Positions 42,320-50,518 of a stretch of DNA of 64,000 nt are shown here, one piece after another. Under the pieces are notes generated by a model that saw only the letters and a program-made list of their open reading frames with translations, was not told the origin of the DNA and made no database searches. The stretch lies in assembly GCA_964438705.1 (NCBI GenBank), contig CAYTKQ010000001.1:124001-188000 (forward strand). The letters run 5' to 3'. Source of the stretch: Christensenella sp964438705 (lineage in GTDB: Bacteria > Bacillota > Clostridia > Christensenellales > Christensenellaceae). Each line of letters opens with the position of its first letter. Position 1 is the first letter of the stretch. Both the position numbers and the translations under genes were made by a program.

Positions 42320-42354
42320 TTTTTAGCACTCGTGCCCAAGGGTCATGCTAAAAA
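42320..42354 (+). promoter_or_regulatory. Hairpin in the rpsB leader
   Basis: TTTTTAGCA (42320-42328) pairs perfectly with TGCTAAAAA (42346-42354); the 17-nt loop contains CCC-AA-GGG. It lies in a ~95-nt leader, 41 nt before the rpsB start. It is followed by A residues rather than T, so it is not an intrinsic terminator. It might be a binding site for feedback by S2. Confidence 0.55.
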
Positions 42355-42395
42355 AACGAAGCGCGGGGAGGCATAAAACGAGGAGGTATATTTAT

Positions 42396-43226
42396 ATGTC
42401 AGTTATTTCTATGAAACAGCTCTTGGAAGCAGGTGTGCATTTCGGACACCAGACCCGTCGTTGGAACCCGAAGATGAAGCGTTTTATCTTCACGGAGAGA
42501 AACGGCATCTACATCATCGACCTTCAGAAGACAGTCAAGGAAGTTGAAAAAGCATACTATTTCGTACGTGACATCGCTATGGACAACAAAACGGTGTTGT
42601 TTGTCGGCACGAAAAAACAGGCGCAGGAATCCATTGAAGCGGAAGCGAAGCGCTGCGGCATGTATTATGTATCGAACAGATGGCTGGGCGGCATGCTCAC
42701 AAACTTCAAGACGATCAAAAGCCGTGTTGCACGCTTGAACAAGATCGAAGAGATGGAGCAGAACGGCGATATGGATCTTCTTCCGAAGAAGGAAGTCATC
42801 CAGTTGATGCACGAAAAGGAAAAGCTTCTGAAAAACCTCGGCGGTATCCGCGAGATGAAAAATCTTCCGGGCGCTCTGTTCGTGGTTGACCCCAGAAAAG
42901 AACACATTGCGATTGCAGAGGCCAGAAATCTTGGTATTCCTGTGGTGGCGATCGTTGATACAAACTGCGACCCCGACGAAGTGGATTATCCCATTCCGGG
43001 CAATGACGACGCAATCCGTGCGGTCAAGCTCATTACGTCCAAGATGGCTGACGCTGTGCTGGAAGGACGGCAGGGCGAGCAGATGGAAGATACCGTCGAA
43101 GAAGCTGTCGAGGTTCTGAGCGAAGCGGAGGAAGAGATTGCCGCTGCGGAGGAAATCGCAGAGGAGATCGCGGAGGAACTGCTTCCGGTCGAAGAAGTTG
43201 AAGTTGTCGTAGAAGAAGAGAAATAA
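42396..43226 (+). CDS. rpsB: 30S ribosomal protein S2
   Basis: A 276-residue S2. MKQLLEAGVHFGHQTRRWNP, the FVGTKKQAQESIEAEA region, NRWLGGMLTNF and IPVVAIVDTNCDPDEVDYPIPGNDDA are fully conserved. After about residue 228 there is an unusual ~48-residue tail made mostly of Glu, Ala, Val and Ile (EEIAAAEEIAEEIAEELL and similar). ATG 42396 has AGGAGG about 8 nt upstream; an earlier in-frame ATG at 42345 lies inside the leader hairpin and is rejected. tsf follows after 17 nt. Confidence 0.97.
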   Translation: MSVISMKQLLEAGVHFGHQTRRWNPKMKRFIFTERNGIYIIDLQKTVKEVEKAYYFVRDIAMDNKTVLFVGTKKQAQESIEAEAKRCGMYYVSNRWLGGMLTNFKTIKSRVARLNKIEEMEQNGDMDLLPKKEVIQLMHEKEKLLKNLGGIREMKNLPGALFVVDPRKEHIAIAEARNLGIPVVAIVDTNCDPDEVDYPIPGNDDAIRAVKLITSKMADAVLEGRQGEQMEDTVEEAVEVLSEAEEEIAAAEEIAEEIAEELLPVEEVEVVVEEEK

Positions 43227-43243
43227 GCGGGAGGTATTGATAT

Positions 43244-43891
43244 ATGGTTTCGGCAAGTGATGTAAAGACCCTGCGCGAGCGTTCGGGCGCAGGCATGATG
43301 GATTGCAAAAACGCGCTCGCGGAAGCGAACGGCGATATGGAAAAAGCAAGTGAGATTCTGCGTGAAAAAGGTCTTGCAGCCGCTGTGAAAAAGGCGGGCA
43401 GGATCGCCGCAGAAGGCGTAGTCGGCTCGTATATTCATATGGGTGGCAAAATCGGTGTTCTTGTGGAAGTAAACTGCGAAACGGACTTCGTTGCGAAGAC
43501 AGACGCGTTTCAGGCGTTCGTGAAGGATATTGCGATGCATATCGCCGCAGCGAACCCGATGTATGTTTCCGAGGAGGAAGTCGATCCGGCGGTTCTCGAA
43601 AAAGAAAAGGAAATCCTAACGGCGCAGGCTCTGAACGAAGGAAAGCCGGCGAACGTTGTGGAAAAAATGGTGGAAGGCAGAATCAAAAAGTTCAAAAAGG
43701 AAATTTGCCTTTTGGATCAACCCTTCGTAAAGGACCCCGACAAGACGGTTCAGGAGCTGGTGACGGATCAGATCGGCACGATCGGCGAGAAAATTTCCAT
43801 CCGTCGTTTTGCGAGATTTGAAATGGGCGAAGGTCTCGAAAAGCGCCAGGACGATTTCCAGAAGGAAGTTTTGGAACAAACTGGTCTTTGA
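43244..43891 (+). CDS. tsf: Elongation factor Ts
   Basis: A 215-residue EF-Ts, the nucleotide exchange factor for EF-Tu. The N-terminal UBA-like part has the signature LRERSGAGMMDCKNAL. EGVVGSYIHMGGKIGVLVEVNCETDFVA is the core, and LLDQPFVKDPDKTVQELV and IRRFARFEMGEG are in the C-terminal half. It is the compact single-dimerisation-domain form typical of Firmicutes. A GGGAGG ribosome-binding site precedes the ATG, and a strong terminator follows. Confidence 0.97.
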   Translation: MVSASDVKTLRERSGAGMMDCKNALAEANGDMEKASEILREKGLAAAVKKAGRIAAEGVVGSYIHMGGKIGVLVEVNCETDFVAKTDAFQAFVKDIAMHIAAANPMYVSEEEVDPAVLEKEKEILTAQALNEGKPANVVEKMVEGRIKKFKKEICLLDQPFVKDPDKTVQELVTDQIGTIGEKISIRRFARFEMGEGLEKRQDDFQKEVLEQTGL

Positions 43892-43900
43892 TCAGTTCAT

Positions 43901-43931
43901 AAAGAGAACACATTTGTGTTCTCTTTTTTTT
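43901..43931 (+). terminator. Strong terminator after tsf
   Basis: AGAGAACACA pairs with TGTGTTCTCT with a tiny loop and is followed by eight or more T residues. It ends only 28 nt before the pyrH start, leaving no room for a separate promoter after it. Confidence 0.92.
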
Positions 43932-43959
43932 AAAGAAAAATCGCTCAATGGAGGTAAAA

Positions 43960-44667
43960 ATGGAGCCGAAATATAAAAGAGTTATTATGAAAATCAGCGG
44001 CGAGGCCCTTTGTTCGCCAGAAAACAAGCCGCTTGATTTTGACATCATCAGCAATGTGACGGAGCAGATCATCGAGGTTGCGGAACAGGGCGTTGAGGTA
44101 GGCATCATTGTGGGCGGAGGTAATATTTGGCGCGGTGCGCGCGTGGGAAAGCATATGGATCGCACGACTGCGGATTATATGGGTATGCTGGCGACAGTGA
44201 TCAATGCGCTTGCGCTGCAGGATTCCCTTGAAGAGAAGGGGCTGCAAACGCGCGTGCAGACAGCGATTGAAATGCGGCAGATCGCAGAGCCCTATATTCG
44301 CAGGAAAGCGATGAAGCATCTTGAAAAAGGACGGGTGGTGATCTTTGCCTGTGGCACGGGAAATCCGTATTTTTCGACAGACACGGCGGCGGCACTGCGC
44401 GCAGCCGAGATGGAAGTGGACCTCATCATGCTGGCGAAAAACGTGGATGCGGTATACGACAGCGACCCGCGGGAGAACCCGAACGCAAAGCGTTTTGAAT
44501 ACATCAGCTATATGGACGTGATCAACAAGGGGCTTTCTGTGATGGACAACACGGCAATCACTCTGTGCATGGACAATCATATCCCAATCAACGTCTTTGG
44601 CGTGAATGAAGAAAACAGCATCCGCAGGGTGGTGTATGGCGAAGAAATCGGAACGCTGATCAAATAG
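43960..44667 (+). CDS. pyrH: UMP kinase
   Basis: A 235-residue bacterial UMP kinase of the amino acid kinase fold. RVIMKISGEALC, IIVGGGNIWRGARVGKHMDRTTADYMGMLATVINALALQ and FACGTGNPYFSTDTAAALRAAEM, then LAKNVDAVYDSDP, are all conserved. ATG 43960 has GGAGG 5 nt upstream; the ATG at 43948 would include that site in the coding region. The gene follows a strong terminator, so its transcription depends on readthrough or a promoter inside tsf. frr is 118 bp on, with its own promoter. Confidence 0.96.
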   Translation: MEPKYKRVIMKISGEALCSPENKPLDFDIISNVTEQIIEVAEQGVEVGIIVGGGNIWRGARVGKHMDRTTADYMGMLATVINALALQDSLEEKGLQTRVQTAIEMRQIAEPYIRRKAMKHLEKGRVVIFACGTGNPYFSTDTAAALRAAEMEVDLIMLAKNVDAVYDSDPRENPNAKRFEYISYMDVINKGLSVMDNTAITLCMDNHIPINVFGVNEENSIRRVVYGEEIGTLIK

Positions 44668-44693
44668 CGTCATAAAAATAGTGTAAGTGGGGA

Positions 44694-44722
44694 TTGAGTT
44701 TTCGGCTTGATTCCAGTACAAT
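44694..44722 (+). promoter_or_regulatory. Promoter for frr
   Basis: TTGAGT (44694-44699), a 17-bp spacer and TACAAT (44717-44722) lie 63 nt before frr. A second, weaker pair TTGATT (44707-44712) / TAAAGT (44729-44734) overlaps it. Confidence 0.6.
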
Positions 44723-44785
44723 ATATTGTAAAGTAGAAATGCCATTTTCAACAATATCTGGAAACGATGAAAGGAATGGTTTATC

Positions 44786-45349
44786 ATGCAAATTCAACAT
44801 GAGGCACTCAATACTGCCGAATCAAAAATGAATAAAACACTGGGCGTTTTGAAAAAGGAATTGGTCAGCATCCGTGCGGGCCGCGCAAACGCACAACTGC
44901 TCGATGGAATCATGGTAGATTATTACGGAACGCCTACGCCCATCAATCAGGTTGGCAACATTGCCGCGCCCGAGCCCCGACTTTTGACGATCTCGCTTTG
45001 GGATGCAAGCATTCTGCACGAGGTGGAAAAGGCAATACAGGCTTCCGATCTTGGCATCAATCCCGCAAATGACGGAAAGATTATCCGCCTTGCTTTTCCG
45101 GAAGTGACGGGTGAAAAGCGTCAAGAGCTTGTGAAGATTGCCAAAAAGAAGACGGAAGAAGCCAAGGTTGCGATTCGCTCAATTCGTCGTGACGCGAACG
45201 AAGCCGTGAAAAAGGACAAGAAATCAAGTGCCGTCACGGAAGATGATTTCGAGATTCTGGAAAAAGAGATACAGACGCTGACGGATAAAAAAATCAAGGA
45301 AGCGGATGAAATCCTTGCGGCAAAGGAAAAGGAAATCCTTGAGGTCTGA
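44786..45349 (+). CDS. frr: Ribosome recycling factor
   Basis: A 187-residue RRF that splits post-termination ribosomes with EF-G. SIRAGRANAQLLDGIMVDYYGTPTP, ISLWDASILHEVEKAIQASDLG, IIRLAFPEVTGEKRQEL and the C-terminal helix with TDKKIKEADEILAAKEKEIL are normal. AAAGGA precedes the ATG. A small gene overlaps its stop by 11 nt. Confidence 0.97.
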   Translation: MQIQHEALNTAESKMNKTLGVLKKELVSIRAGRANAQLLDGIMVDYYGTPTPINQVGNIAAPEPRLLTISLWDASILHEVEKAIQASDLGINPANDGKIIRLAFPEVTGEKRQELVKIAKKKTEEAKVAIRSIRRDANEAVKKDKKSSAVTEDDFEILEKEIQTLTDKKIKEADEILAAKEKEILEV

Positions 45350-45548
45350 TCTGCTGGGCTTACGTCTCGAAGAAGCGGAGAACCGTCTGTGCAAAGAAGG
45401 GCAAAATTGGGCTGCCCGGCGCTATGTTTCTTATAAACCATACGAAACACCCGACAGCTTTCGCGTGCTGCGCGTTAAAGAAAAAGACGATGGGTTTGAG
45501 CTTCTGATCGGCGAATTTATAACAATGGCAGAGACATCTCAGGACTGA
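45339..45548 (+). CDS. Small unknown protein, possibly PASTA-like
   Basis: A 69-residue reading frame beginning at TTG 45339 inside the end of frr, with AAGGAAA 4-5 nt upstream. The N-terminal stretch DLLGLRLEEAENRLCKEG resembles the first helix of a PASTA repeat. It continues with YKPYETPDSFRVLRVKEKDDGFELLIGEF, giving alternating hydrophobic residues of likely beta strands. No signal peptide or membrane segment is seen. It lies between frr and uppS in the same direction and fills the gap, so it is probably a real gene. I cannot name a function. The frame could also start upstream at 45306, but that would overlap frr more and has no better site. Confidence 0.55.
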   Translation: MRSDLLGLRLEEAENRLCKEGQNWAARRYVSYKPYETPDSFRVLRVKEKDDGFELLIGEFITMAETSQD

Positions 45549-45565
45549 TGATTTAAGAAAACACA

Positions 45566-45595
45566 AGACGCCCTTGCGCGAGAGCGAGGGCGTCT
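45566..45595 (+). other. Strong hairpin just before uppS
   Basis: AGACGCCCT (45566-45574) pairs with AGGGCGTCT (45587-45595). TGC/GCG extend the stem inward and leave a GCGAGA loop. Only GTATTC follows before the uppS ATG, so there is no T tract. The GAGGG that could serve as ribosome-binding site for that ATG is inside the right arm. Confidence 0.7.
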
Positions 45596-45601
45596 GTATT
45601 C

Positions 45602-46369
45602 ATGGGATTGGAGAAAGCGTTGGGGTTCTTTTCAAAAAAACGTTCGGCTGAGCTTATAGAGCTTGACTTGCAAAAATTACCCGTACATATTGCGGTCATC
45701 ATGGACGGAAATGGCAGATGGGCAAAGAAGCGCATGCTGCCGCGCGTCGCGGGGCATCGTGCCGGTATGGCAAAGGTAAAGACCATCATCCGTATGAGCA
45801 GTGATATCGGCGTGAGACATCTTACGTTGTATGCGTTTTCCACGGAAAACTGGAAGCGGCCGGAGGATGAGGTGGGCGCCCTGATGGGCCTGGTGATCGA
45901 ATTCCTGCAAAAAGAGCTTGACGAAATGCATCAAAAGAATGTGATTTTCAACACCATCGGTGATATCACGCGATTGCCCAAGCCTGTGATCGACGTGCTT
46001 CAAAATGCCAAGGAAAAGACGAAAAACAACACGGGTATGACGCTCAATATTGCGTTGAATTACGGTTCGCGCGTCGAGATCACAAATGCGGTCCGGCGGA
46101 TCGCTGCCGAGGTGAAAGACGGGACGCGCGCAATTGAAGAGATTACGGAGCAGACAATTTCCGATCATCTCGATACGGCGGGGCAGCCCGATCCTGATTT
46201 TTTGATCCGTACAAGCGGAGAGGAGCGACTGTCCAATTACTTGCTCTATCAGCTGGCGTATGCTGAGTTTTATTTTACGCCTGTCTATTGGCCGGATTTT
46301 GACGAGCAGGAATATGAAAAGGCACTGCTTGAATATCAACAAAGACAGCGTCGTTATGGCGGGCTGTAA
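45602..46369 (+). CDS. uppS: Undecaprenyl diphosphate synthase
   Basis: A 255-residue cis-prenyltransferase that makes the C55 carrier lipid for cell-wall synthesis. HIAVIMDGNGRWAKKR carries the catalytic aspartate; LYAFSTENWKRP, LNIALNYGSRVEI and LIRTSGEERLSNYLLYQLAYAEFYF are conserved. The start is uncertain. ATG 45602 is 6 nt after a hairpin with its only GAGGG sequestered. TTG 45620 has an open GGAG 6 nt upstream and would give 249 residues; both lie outside the conserved core. cdsA, dxr, rseP and ispG follow, the common order uppS-cdsA-dxr-rseP-ispG. Confidence 0.95.
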   Translation: MGLEKALGFFSKKRSAELIELDLQKLPVHIAVIMDGNGRWAKKRMLPRVAGHRAGMAKVKTIIRMSSDIGVRHLTLYAFSTENWKRPEDEVGALMGLVIEFLQKELDEMHQKNVIFNTIGDITRLPKPVIDVLQNAKEKTKNNTGMTLNIALNYGSRVEITNAVRRIAAEVKDGTRAIEEITEQTISDHLDTAGQPDPDFLIRTSGEERLSNYLLYQLAYAEFYFTPVYWPDFDEQEYEKALLEYQQRQRRYGGL

Positions 46370-46377
46370 GGAGGAAT

Positions 46378-47217
46378 ATGGGAAAAAGGATTCTGGTGGC
46401 GGTTCCGATCATCGTGATCGTCGCCCTTGCGGTCATTTTTCAAAGCTGGGTATTGATCGCTTTTGCCGTTTTACTGGCGCTCACGACGCAATTTGAAATC
46501 GTGCGTGCGTTTGATACGAACGGGAGACCGGTGGTAAAATATATATCGTACGCCTTTGCTGTGATTTTGGCGGCTTTTTTTGTGGGCTTTTTTGTGCAGC
46601 TGCAAAAGGGGATCGATGTGGTTTCGTGGATGCCGGTAATGCTTTTGAGCGCGTTTGTCGTGCTGATTATGCTAACATTTGTCGTCTCCATGTTTTCAGA
46701 GAAATATCATGCGCAAAGCGTAGCCGATACGATCTTTACGTTTGTTTATCCGCAGCTTTTTCTTGCGCTTTTTTACATCATCATCCTCACCTATATCAAC
46801 GATTATTGGAATATGCTCGTCATGTTCCTCATGGTGTTTGTCCCCGCCATGCTTTCCGATACGCTGGCATATTTTATAGGGATGGCGCTTGGCAAGCGAA
46901 AGCTGTGTCCGAAAATCAGCCCCAAGAAGACAGTCGCGGGAAGCGTGGGCGGCGTAATCGGTGGTATTGTGGGCGCGGTGCTTATCACGGCGCTGTTCTC
47001 CGGCGGCAGCAACATCATAACGTTTGCGATTGCGGGCGCTGCCATGGGGGCGGTTTCCCAGCTTGGCGATCTTTCCGCATCGTTCATAAAGCGTTCACTG
47101 AATATTAAGGATTTTGGCAAGATTTTGCCGGGTCACGGTGGTATAGTAGATAGAATGGACAGTATATTGTTCTGTATTCCGGTGGTGTTTTTGCTATCGC
47201 TTACAGGAATTTTGTGA
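46378..47217 (+). CDS. cdsA: Phosphatidate cytidylyltransferase
   Basis: A 279-residue integral membrane enzyme making CDP-diacylglycerol from phosphatidic acid and CTP. About eight hydrophobic helices are visible. The C-terminal family signature SQLGDLSASFIKRSLNIKDFGKILPGHGGIVDRMDS is complete. AAGGAGG lies before the ATG. Its place between uppS and dxr is standard. Confidence 0.96.
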   Translation: MGKRILVAVPIIVIVALAVIFQSWVLIAFAVLLALTTQFEIVRAFDTNGRPVVKYISYAFAVILAAFFVGFFVQLQKGIDVVSWMPVMLLSAFVVLIMLTFVVSMFSEKYHAQSVADTIFTFVYPQLFLALFYIIILTYINDYWNMLVMFLMVFVPAMLSDTLAYFIGMALGKRKLCPKISPKKTVAGSVGGVIGGIVGAVLITALFSGGSNIITFAIAGAAMGAVSQLGDLSASFIKRSLNIKDFGKILPGHGGIVDRMDSILFCIPVVFLLSLTGIL

Positions 47218-47230
47218 CAGGAGAATTTCT

Positions 47231-48388
47231 TTGAAGAAACTGACGATATTAGGTGTAACCGGTTCCGTGGGACAGCAAACTGCGGATATTGCAAGGGAAT
47301 ACCCGGACAGGCTGGATGTGGTGTGCATTTCCGCACACAAAGATATCAAAACACTCGCGAAAACGGCGAACGACCTGCGGCCGGCTTACATCGCGATTAC
47401 ATCAGAGCAGGCAGATGTTGCTGCGCTCAAAGAGCTGTTGTGCTACGACGCAGAAATATTGCATGGAAAAACAGCGCTGATCGATGCGTGCACCGCAGGA
47501 GAACCCGATCTGGTTGCACATTCCATTCTCGGCATCGCGGGGCTTCCGGCATTTGCGGAATGTCTAAAAAGACGCATTCCCGTAGCACTTTCCAACAAAG
47601 AATCCCTCGTGTGCGGCGGCAAGGTTGTCAAACAGATGATGGCGGAGGCGGACGTGCTTGTGCTTCCGGTGGACAGTGAGCATTCGGCGTTATTTCAGTG
47701 TTTGAATCACGAATTTAACGCAGATCGCGTCCGTCAATTGTGGCTCACGGCCTCTGGCGGACCGTTCCTTAATTGGAGCAAGGAAGATATTAAACATGCG
47801 CCGCCTGAACGTGCGCTAAAGCATCCAAGATGGTCTATGGGGCAAAAGATCACGATCGATTCCGCGTCGCTGGCCAACAAGGGGCTTGAGGTGATCGAGG
47901 CGCATTATATGTATGATATGCCCGCGGAGCGCATCAAAGTGCTGATCCATCCGCAAAGCCTGATCCACTCAATGGTGGAGTGGGACGATTATTCCGTGAG
48001 CGCGCAGCTTGGGCCGGTCGATATGCGTATGCCCATCCAAAAGGCGCTCTTGTTTCCGGACATGGTGGAAAATCCATGCATACAACCACTTAATTTTTAC
48101 GAAATCAGTAAGCTGGAATTTTTGGAACCGGATTTTGAGCGCTTTCCGTGCCTGCAACTCGCGTTCGATGCGATTCGGGGCGAAACGACGGCGGTTTATA
48201 ATATGGCGAACGAAGAGGCGGTTGCACGTTATCTGAATGGACAGATCACTTTTGGCACAATCAGCGAGTTGATTGAAAAGAGCATGTGCCGTTTTGACGA
48301 CAGCCTGAACAGCATTGAAGAGATCATGACGCTCGACCATGAGGTGCGGGCATATGTAACAATGTTGATCGAAACACGGAGGAAATAG
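47231..48388 (+). CDS. dxr: 1-deoxy-D-xylulose 5-phosphate reductoisomerase
   Basis: A 385-residue NADPH-dependent enzyme, the committed step of the MEP pathway. TILGVTGSVGQQTADI is the dinucleotide-binding start. ALSNKESLVCGG, LPVDSEHSALFQCL (metal/substrate) and LTASGGPFLNWS, with MGQKITIDSASLANKGLEVIEAHYMY, are conserved. The start is TTG 47231 with AGGAG upstream. The product is a source of precursors for UppS, encoded in the same cluster. Confidence 0.97.
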   Translation: MKKLTILGVTGSVGQQTADIAREYPDRLDVVCISAHKDIKTLAKTANDLRPAYIAITSEQADVAALKELLCYDAEILHGKTALIDACTAGEPDLVAHSILGIAGLPAFAECLKRRIPVALSNKESLVCGGKVVKQMMAEADVLVLPVDSEHSALFQCLNHEFNADRVRQLWLTASGGPFLNWSKEDIKHAPPERALKHPRWSMGQKITIDSASLANKGLEVIEAHYMYDMPAERIKVLIHPQSLIHSMVEWDDYSVSAQLGPVDMRMPIQKALLFPDMVENPCIQPLNFYEISKLEFLEPDFERFPCLQLAFDAIRGETTAVYNMANEEAVARYLNGQITFGTISELIEKSMCRFDDSLNSIEEIMTLDHEVRAYVTMLIETRRK

Positions 48389-48389
48389 G

Positions 48390-49433
48390 TTGCAGATTGT
48401 ATTGAGTATTGTTGTGACCCTTCTGGTACTGACCGTACTGGTGGTGGCGCATGAATTTGGACATTATCTCGTGGCAAAAAAGCGCGGGATCAAAGTAGCG
48501 GAATTTGCGATTGGGTTTGGTCCAAGGCTGATCAAGTGGAATCGAAACGGAACAGAGTTTTCGATCCGCCCGTTTTTTATCGGCGGCTTCAACAAGTTTG
48601 CGGACGATGAGGAAAAGGATCCGGCCCCGGGCGATTTTCGTGCCGCATCTTTAAAAAGCAGGTGTCTTACGATCATTGCGGGTCCGGCGATGAATGTGAT
48701 CGTCGCAGTCATTCTTGCGGCAATCTATTTGACGTCCGTAGGGACTGTGCTTCCAAAGATCGTATCCGTGGCGCCGGGGTCGCCCGCCTATGAGGCGGGG
48801 GTGCGCGAAGGGGATGTCGTCAAGAGCTTAAACGGCGTAAACATCGATTTCTCCTACGACTTGCAGGACGCGTTTTCCGCGCCGCAGGGGGAGGAGCTTG
48901 CAATCACCCTGCAAAGAGGCGGACAAACGCTTACCCTAAGTATTCCCTATGAGGAGCAGACTGCTGAGGATGGCAGGAAGATGACGGGAATATCCATGGG
49001 CGGTGACAGTGAGGACGGATGGCAACACAAGAGCTTCAATTTTTTTGAAGCGTTTGCGTTGAGTTTCAAATGGCTGTTCTTGATCACGCGCGAGATGCTG
49101 GTGTCCTTGGGGCAACTTTTCTTTATGGGGCAGGGCGTGCAAAACATGTCGGGGATCGTGGGGGTCGCCGCCGTAGTCGGTCAGGCTGCGATGATGGGCT
49201 TTGATCAGGTGATATACTTAACGGCTATGCTAAGTATCAACCTTGCGATCGTGAATCTGCTGCCTATCCCGGCTCTTGATGGCGGAAAGCTCGTGCTTTA
49301 TGCGGTGGAGGGCATTCGCAAAAAACCGGCGCCTCCTAAGGTGGAGGGGGTGCTGAATCTGGTTGGCATGGTGTTGATCTTTGGTTTGGCGATCTTTCTG
49401 GTATTCCAGGATATCCAGAGGCTGATCATTTAG
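48390..49433 (+). CDS. rseP: RIP-family zinc metalloprotease RseP
   Basis: A 347-residue site-2 protease. The zinc-binding HEFGH motif is in VAHEFGHYLVAKKRGIKV near residue 20. A PDZ domain covers about residues 115-195 (KIVSVAPGSPAYEAGVREGD). The second metal motif is in NLLPIPALDGGKLVLY, and C-terminal membrane helices follow. In Firmicutes the homologue cleaves anti-sigma factors or peptide precursors. TTG 48390 has GGAGGAAATAGG in front. Confidence 0.95.
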   Translation: MQIVLSIVVTLLVLTVLVVAHEFGHYLVAKKRGIKVAEFAIGFGPRLIKWNRNGTEFSIRPFFIGGFNKFADDEEKDPAPGDFRAASLKSRCLTIIAGPAMNVIVAVILAAIYLTSVGTVLPKIVSVAPGSPAYEAGVREGDVVKSLNGVNIDFSYDLQDAFSAPQGEELAITLQRGGQTLTLSIPYEEQTAEDGRKMTGISMGGDSEDGWQHKSFNFFEAFALSFKWLFLITREMLVSLGQLFFMGQGVQNMSGIVGVAAVVGQAAMMGFDQVIYLTAMLSINLAIVNLLPIPALDGGKLVLYAVEGIRKKPAPPKVEGVLNLVGMVLIFGLAIFLVFQDIQRLII

Positions 49434-49453
49434 TAAAAAAAGGTGGAAGTATC

Positions 49454-50518
49454 ATGAAAACGCGCATCATCCAAATCGGGAGCGTTGGGATTGGCGGGGG
49501 AAACCCGATCGCGATCCAATCTATGACCAATACCAACACACGCGACGTTCAAAAGACGGTCGCGCAGATTCATGCACTCGAAAAAGCAGGCTGTGAAATC
49601 GTGCGCTGTACGGTGCCCGATGCGGATACAGGCACAGCATTGAAAAAAATAAAGGACCAGATATCCATTCCGCTCGTCGCGGATATCCATTTCGACGCAC
49701 TGGCTGCCGTTGCGGCAATCGAAAACGGCGCGGACAAAATACGCATCAATCCCGGAAACATCGGCGGACACGATAAGATCATGGCTGTCGTTGGTGCGGC
49801 TAAAGCCGCTCATATTCCGATCCGCGTAGGTGTGAACGCGGGTTCCCTTTCCAAAGAAATGCTGAACAAGCACGGCGGGCAGACGGCAGAAGCGCTCATT
49901 GAAAGCGTATTGCAGAATATCCGCGTCCTTGAACGCGCAAAATTCCACGACATCGTCGTATCGATCAAATCCTCTAACGTCCCGGTATGTGTCGACGCAT
50001 ATCGGAAGATCGCAAAACAGGTCGATTACCCGATGCATCTTGGCGTGACAGAGGCAGGCACCTATAACATGGCGGTCATCAAATCGTCAATCGCATTGGG
50101 TGCGCTCATTTTGGATGGGATAGGCGATACGATACGGGTCTCAATTACCGGCGATCCCATACAGGAGGTTTATGCCGCGCGCGATATTTTAAAGTGCTGC
50201 GGCGTTCGCAAGTCGGGGGTGGAGATCATCTCCTGTCCAACCTGCGGAAGGTGCATCATCGATATCGAAAAAATTGCGACAAGTATTGAAAAGTTTACGC
50301 AGGACATCAAGGTGCCCCTCAAGATCGCTGTGATGGGCTGCGCGGTGAACGGGCCGGGGGAAGCGCGCGAGGCAGACATCGGTATTGCCGGGGGACGCGG
50401 GGAAGGGCTGCTGTTTTCTCACGGTGAAATCATCAAAAAGGTGGATGAATTCGATATTTTGCCTGAAATGAAACGTATGATCATGGAGCTGGCGGAAGAG
50501 AGGAAAAAGGAAAATTGA
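49454..50518 (+). CDS. ispG: 4-hydroxy-3-methylbut-2-enyl diphosphate synthase (flavodoxin)
   Basis: A 354-residue TIM-barrel Fe-S enzyme of the MEP pathway. IAIQSMTNTNTRDV, LVADIHFD, KIRINPGNIGG and LGVTEAG are typical of the barrel. Cluster ligands are in SCPTCGRC near residue 262 and in the later GCAVNGPGEA segment with its catalytic glutamate. AGGTGG precedes the ATG. The stop overlaps the TTG of polC. Confidence 0.96.
   Translation: MKTRIIQIGSVGIGGGNPIAIQSMTNTNTRDVQKTVAQIHALEKAGCEIVRCTVPDADTGTALKKIKDQISIPLVADIHFDALAAVAAIENGADKIRINPGNIGGHDKIMAVVGAAKAAHIPIRVGVNAGSLSKEMLNKHGGQTAEALIESVLQNIRVLERAKFHDIVVSIKSSNVPVCVDAYRKIAKQVDYPMHLGVTEAGTYNMAVIKSSIALGALILDGIGDTIRVSITGDPIQEVYAARDILKCCGVRKSGVEIISCPTCGRCIIDIEKIATSIEKFTQDIKVPLKIAVMGCAVNGPGEAREADIGIAGGRGEGLLFSHGEIIKKVDEFDILPEMKRMIMELAEERKKEN

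Noticed and set aside
42345..42395. Longer rpsB start at ATG 42345
   Set aside because: That codon is inside the leader hairpin, has no ribosome-binding site, and adds 17 basic residues not seen in S2; the ATG at 42396 has AGGAGG.
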